Source: Acidobacteriaceae bacterium (lineage in GTDB: Bacteria > Acidobacteriota > Terriglobia > Terriglobales > SbA1). From it: a stretch of 5,633 nucleotides of DNA. Made by a program: the position numbers and the translations under genes. Below are positions 4,400 to 5,633 of the stretch, one piece after another. Within the stretch, counting starts at the first letter, position 1. Each line of letters begins with the position of its first letter. The notes under the pieces were generated by a model. It made no database searches and was not told the DNA's origin. It worked only from the letters and a program-made list of their open reading frames with translations. The stretch spans positions 1-5,633 of the forward strand of contig JAFAGX010000552.1 of assembly GCA_019237515.1 (NCBI GenBank), given 5' to 3'.

Positions 4400-5633
4400 A
4401 TGGCTGATCCGAAAACCGTGCTGGAGTTCGTCAAGAAGAACGGGATCAAGATGCTCGATTTGCGTTTCACTGATCTGCCCGGGCTGCAACATCACGTTTC
4501 CTTTCCGATTGAGCAATTATCGGAGGCATCGTTTGAAGACGGTTTCGGAATGGACGGTTCTTCAATTCGCGGATGGGCCGCGATTCATGAAAGCGACATG
4601 CTGCTCATTCCCGATCCCAATACTCACATGCTTGATCCGTTCACGGAGATACCTACGCTCGTGATGGTGTGCGACGTCATCGATCCGGTCACGAAGCAAC
4701 GATACGACCGCGATCCTCGCTACATCGCCAAGAAAGCCGAGTTGTATCTCACCTCAACGGGACTAGGTGATACGGCATATTTCGGCGCGGAGGCGGAGTT
4801 TTTCATTTTTGATAACGTGCGTTTCGATCAGCGCGAGCAGCATGGTTTTTACTTCATCGATGCCGAAGAGGGCCGCTGGAATTCGGGGCGAAAAGAAAAC
4901 AATCAGGGATATCGGCCGCGTTTCAAAGAAGGATATTTTCCCGTACCGCCAACCGATCACTATCAAGACCTGCGAAGCGAGATGGTAATGACCATGTTGA
5001 ATTGCGGGCTGGAGGTGGAGTGTCATCATCACGAAGTGGCGACAGGGGGGCAGACCGAGATCGACCTGAAGTTCGATTCCCTCGTCCGCTCCGCCGACCA
5101 CATGATGCTCTACAAGTACGTAGTCAAGAATGTGGCCAACCAGTACGGCAAGACGGTGACATTCATGCCCAAACCGATCTTCCAGGACAACGGCAGCGGC
5201 ATGCACACCCATCAGTCTCTCTGGAAAAATGGCAAGCCTTTGTTTGCGGGCGATGGCTACGCAGGCCTCTCGCAGATGGCTTTGTGGTACATCGGGGGAT
5301 TGATCAAGCACGGTCCGCCGCTGTCGGCGATCATCGCACCGACGACAAATTCATATAAACGGCTCGTGCCGGGGTTTGAGGCACCGGTAAATCTGGCGTA
5401 TTCCCGCCGGAATCGCTCGGCTGCATGCCGCATTCCAATGTATTCGGCATCGCCGAAAGCCAAGCGTGTCGAGTTCCGCCCGCCGGATCCGAGTTGCAAC
5501 CCCTACATGGCATTTGCGGCCATGATGATGGCAGGTTTGGATGGAGTCGAGAACAAGATCGATCCGGGGCAGCCGCTCGACAAAGACATCTATGATCTTG
5601 GCCCCGAGGAACTGGGGAAAGTGCCGTCCATGC
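4400..5633 (+). CDS. glnA: Type I glutamine synthetase (3' end missing)
   Basis: The frame is open from ATG 4400 to the right edge: 411 complete codons of an expected 470 or so. The enzyme joins ammonia and glutamate to glutamine with ATP, as a cytoplasmic dodecamer. Motifs in order: MDGSSIRGW (51-59, Asp52), EAEFF with Glu131 and Glu133, [12 protein letters not shown] with Glu212 and Glu220, the ATP-site signature [16 protein letters not shown] (258-273, His269), [13 protein letters not shown] (Arg321, Glu327), RRNRS with Arg339, and RVEFR (Glu358, Arg360). The region between EAEFF and YFPVPP has the length seen in E. coli GlnA, and DKDIYDL places Tyr398 at the E. coli adenylylation site. 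It is therefore GSI-beta-like and probably controlled by a GlnE-type adenylyltransferase (inference; no glnE here). Small departures from the E. coli motifs are Met51 where Phe is usual before DGSS, and Thr219 for Asn in GQNE. No frameshift was seen. It is divergent from the LysR gene. Confidence 0.97.
   Translation, partial: MADPKTVLEFVKKNGIKMLDLRFTDLPGLQHHVSFPIEQLSEASFEDGFGMDGSSIRGWAAIHESDMLLIPDPNTHMLDPFTEIPTLVMVCDVIDPVTKQRYDRDPRYIAKKAELYLTSTGLGDTAYFGAEAEFFIFDNVRFDQREQHGFYFIDAEEGRWNSGRKENNQGYRPRFKEGYFPVPPTDHYQDLRSEMVMTMLNCGLEVECHHHEVATGGQTEIDLKFDSLVRSADHMMLYKYVVKNVANQYGKTVTFMPKPIFQDNGSGMHTHQSLWKNGKPLFAGDGYAGLSQMALWYIGGLIKHGPPLSAIIAPTTNSYKRLVPGFEAPVNLAYSRRNRSAACRIPMYSASPKAKRVEFRPPDPSCNPYMAFAAMMMAGLDGVENKIDPGQPLDKDIYDLGPEELGKVPSM

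Noticed and set aside
4763..5311. Open frame of 182 codons on the minus strand inside glnA
   Set aside because: It lies wholly antisense to strongly conserved glnA sequence and resembles no protein I know; it is a frame shadow.

Overview
The window looks like ordinary chromosome from a Gram-negative, moderately GC-rich bacterium. The combination of a bacterial deoxyhypusine-synthase-like protein, a pyruvoyl-dependent arginine decarboxylase, a barrel-less POTRA protein, a small secreted Cys-motif protein and degenerate heptamer repeats suggests an acidobacterium. That assignment is inference from gene content and general similarity; there is no rRNA or marker search behind it.

Layout. A deoxyhypusine-synthase-like gene enters from the left edge on the plus strand and ends at 713. 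It converges, with a 3-bp gap, on a minus-strand pyruvoyl-dependent arginine decarboxylase (717-1274). Three more minus-strand genes follow: a small exported protein with a conserved-looking Cys/His pattern (1432-1782), an exported protein made only of POTRA-like repeats (1881-3188), and a LysR-type regulator (3240-4148). A divergent intergenic region of about 250 bp carries two oppositely oriented arrays of degenerate 7-bp repeats, a perfect 6-6-6 dyad and a plausible promoter. It separates the regulator from a type I glutamine synthetase gene (glnA), which starts at 4400 and runs off the right edge.

How the genes may work together. The two left genes both point to polyamine metabolism: the decarboxylase makes agmatine from arginine, and the DHS-like enzyme belongs to a family that moves aminobutyl groups between polyamines and acceptors. 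The DHS-like protein keeps the catalytic lysine motif but differs at other positions that are active-site residues in the eukaryotic enzyme, so its substrate is probably not the eIF5A protein. On the right, the LysR-type regulator is divergent from glnA and could control it, itself or the POTRA gene. The minus-strand genes are spaced 51, 98 and 157 bp apart, and I see candidate promoters in the two larger gaps, so they need not form one operon.

I find no mobile element, tRNA, rRNA or CRISPR array, and no unmistakable novel system. The most unusual features are the inverted pair of heptamer arrays in the regulator's leader, the POTRA-only protein, the altered DHS active site and a 12-bp palindrome just upstream of the arginine decarboxylase -10 element. 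No stretch over 300 bases lacks a gene.
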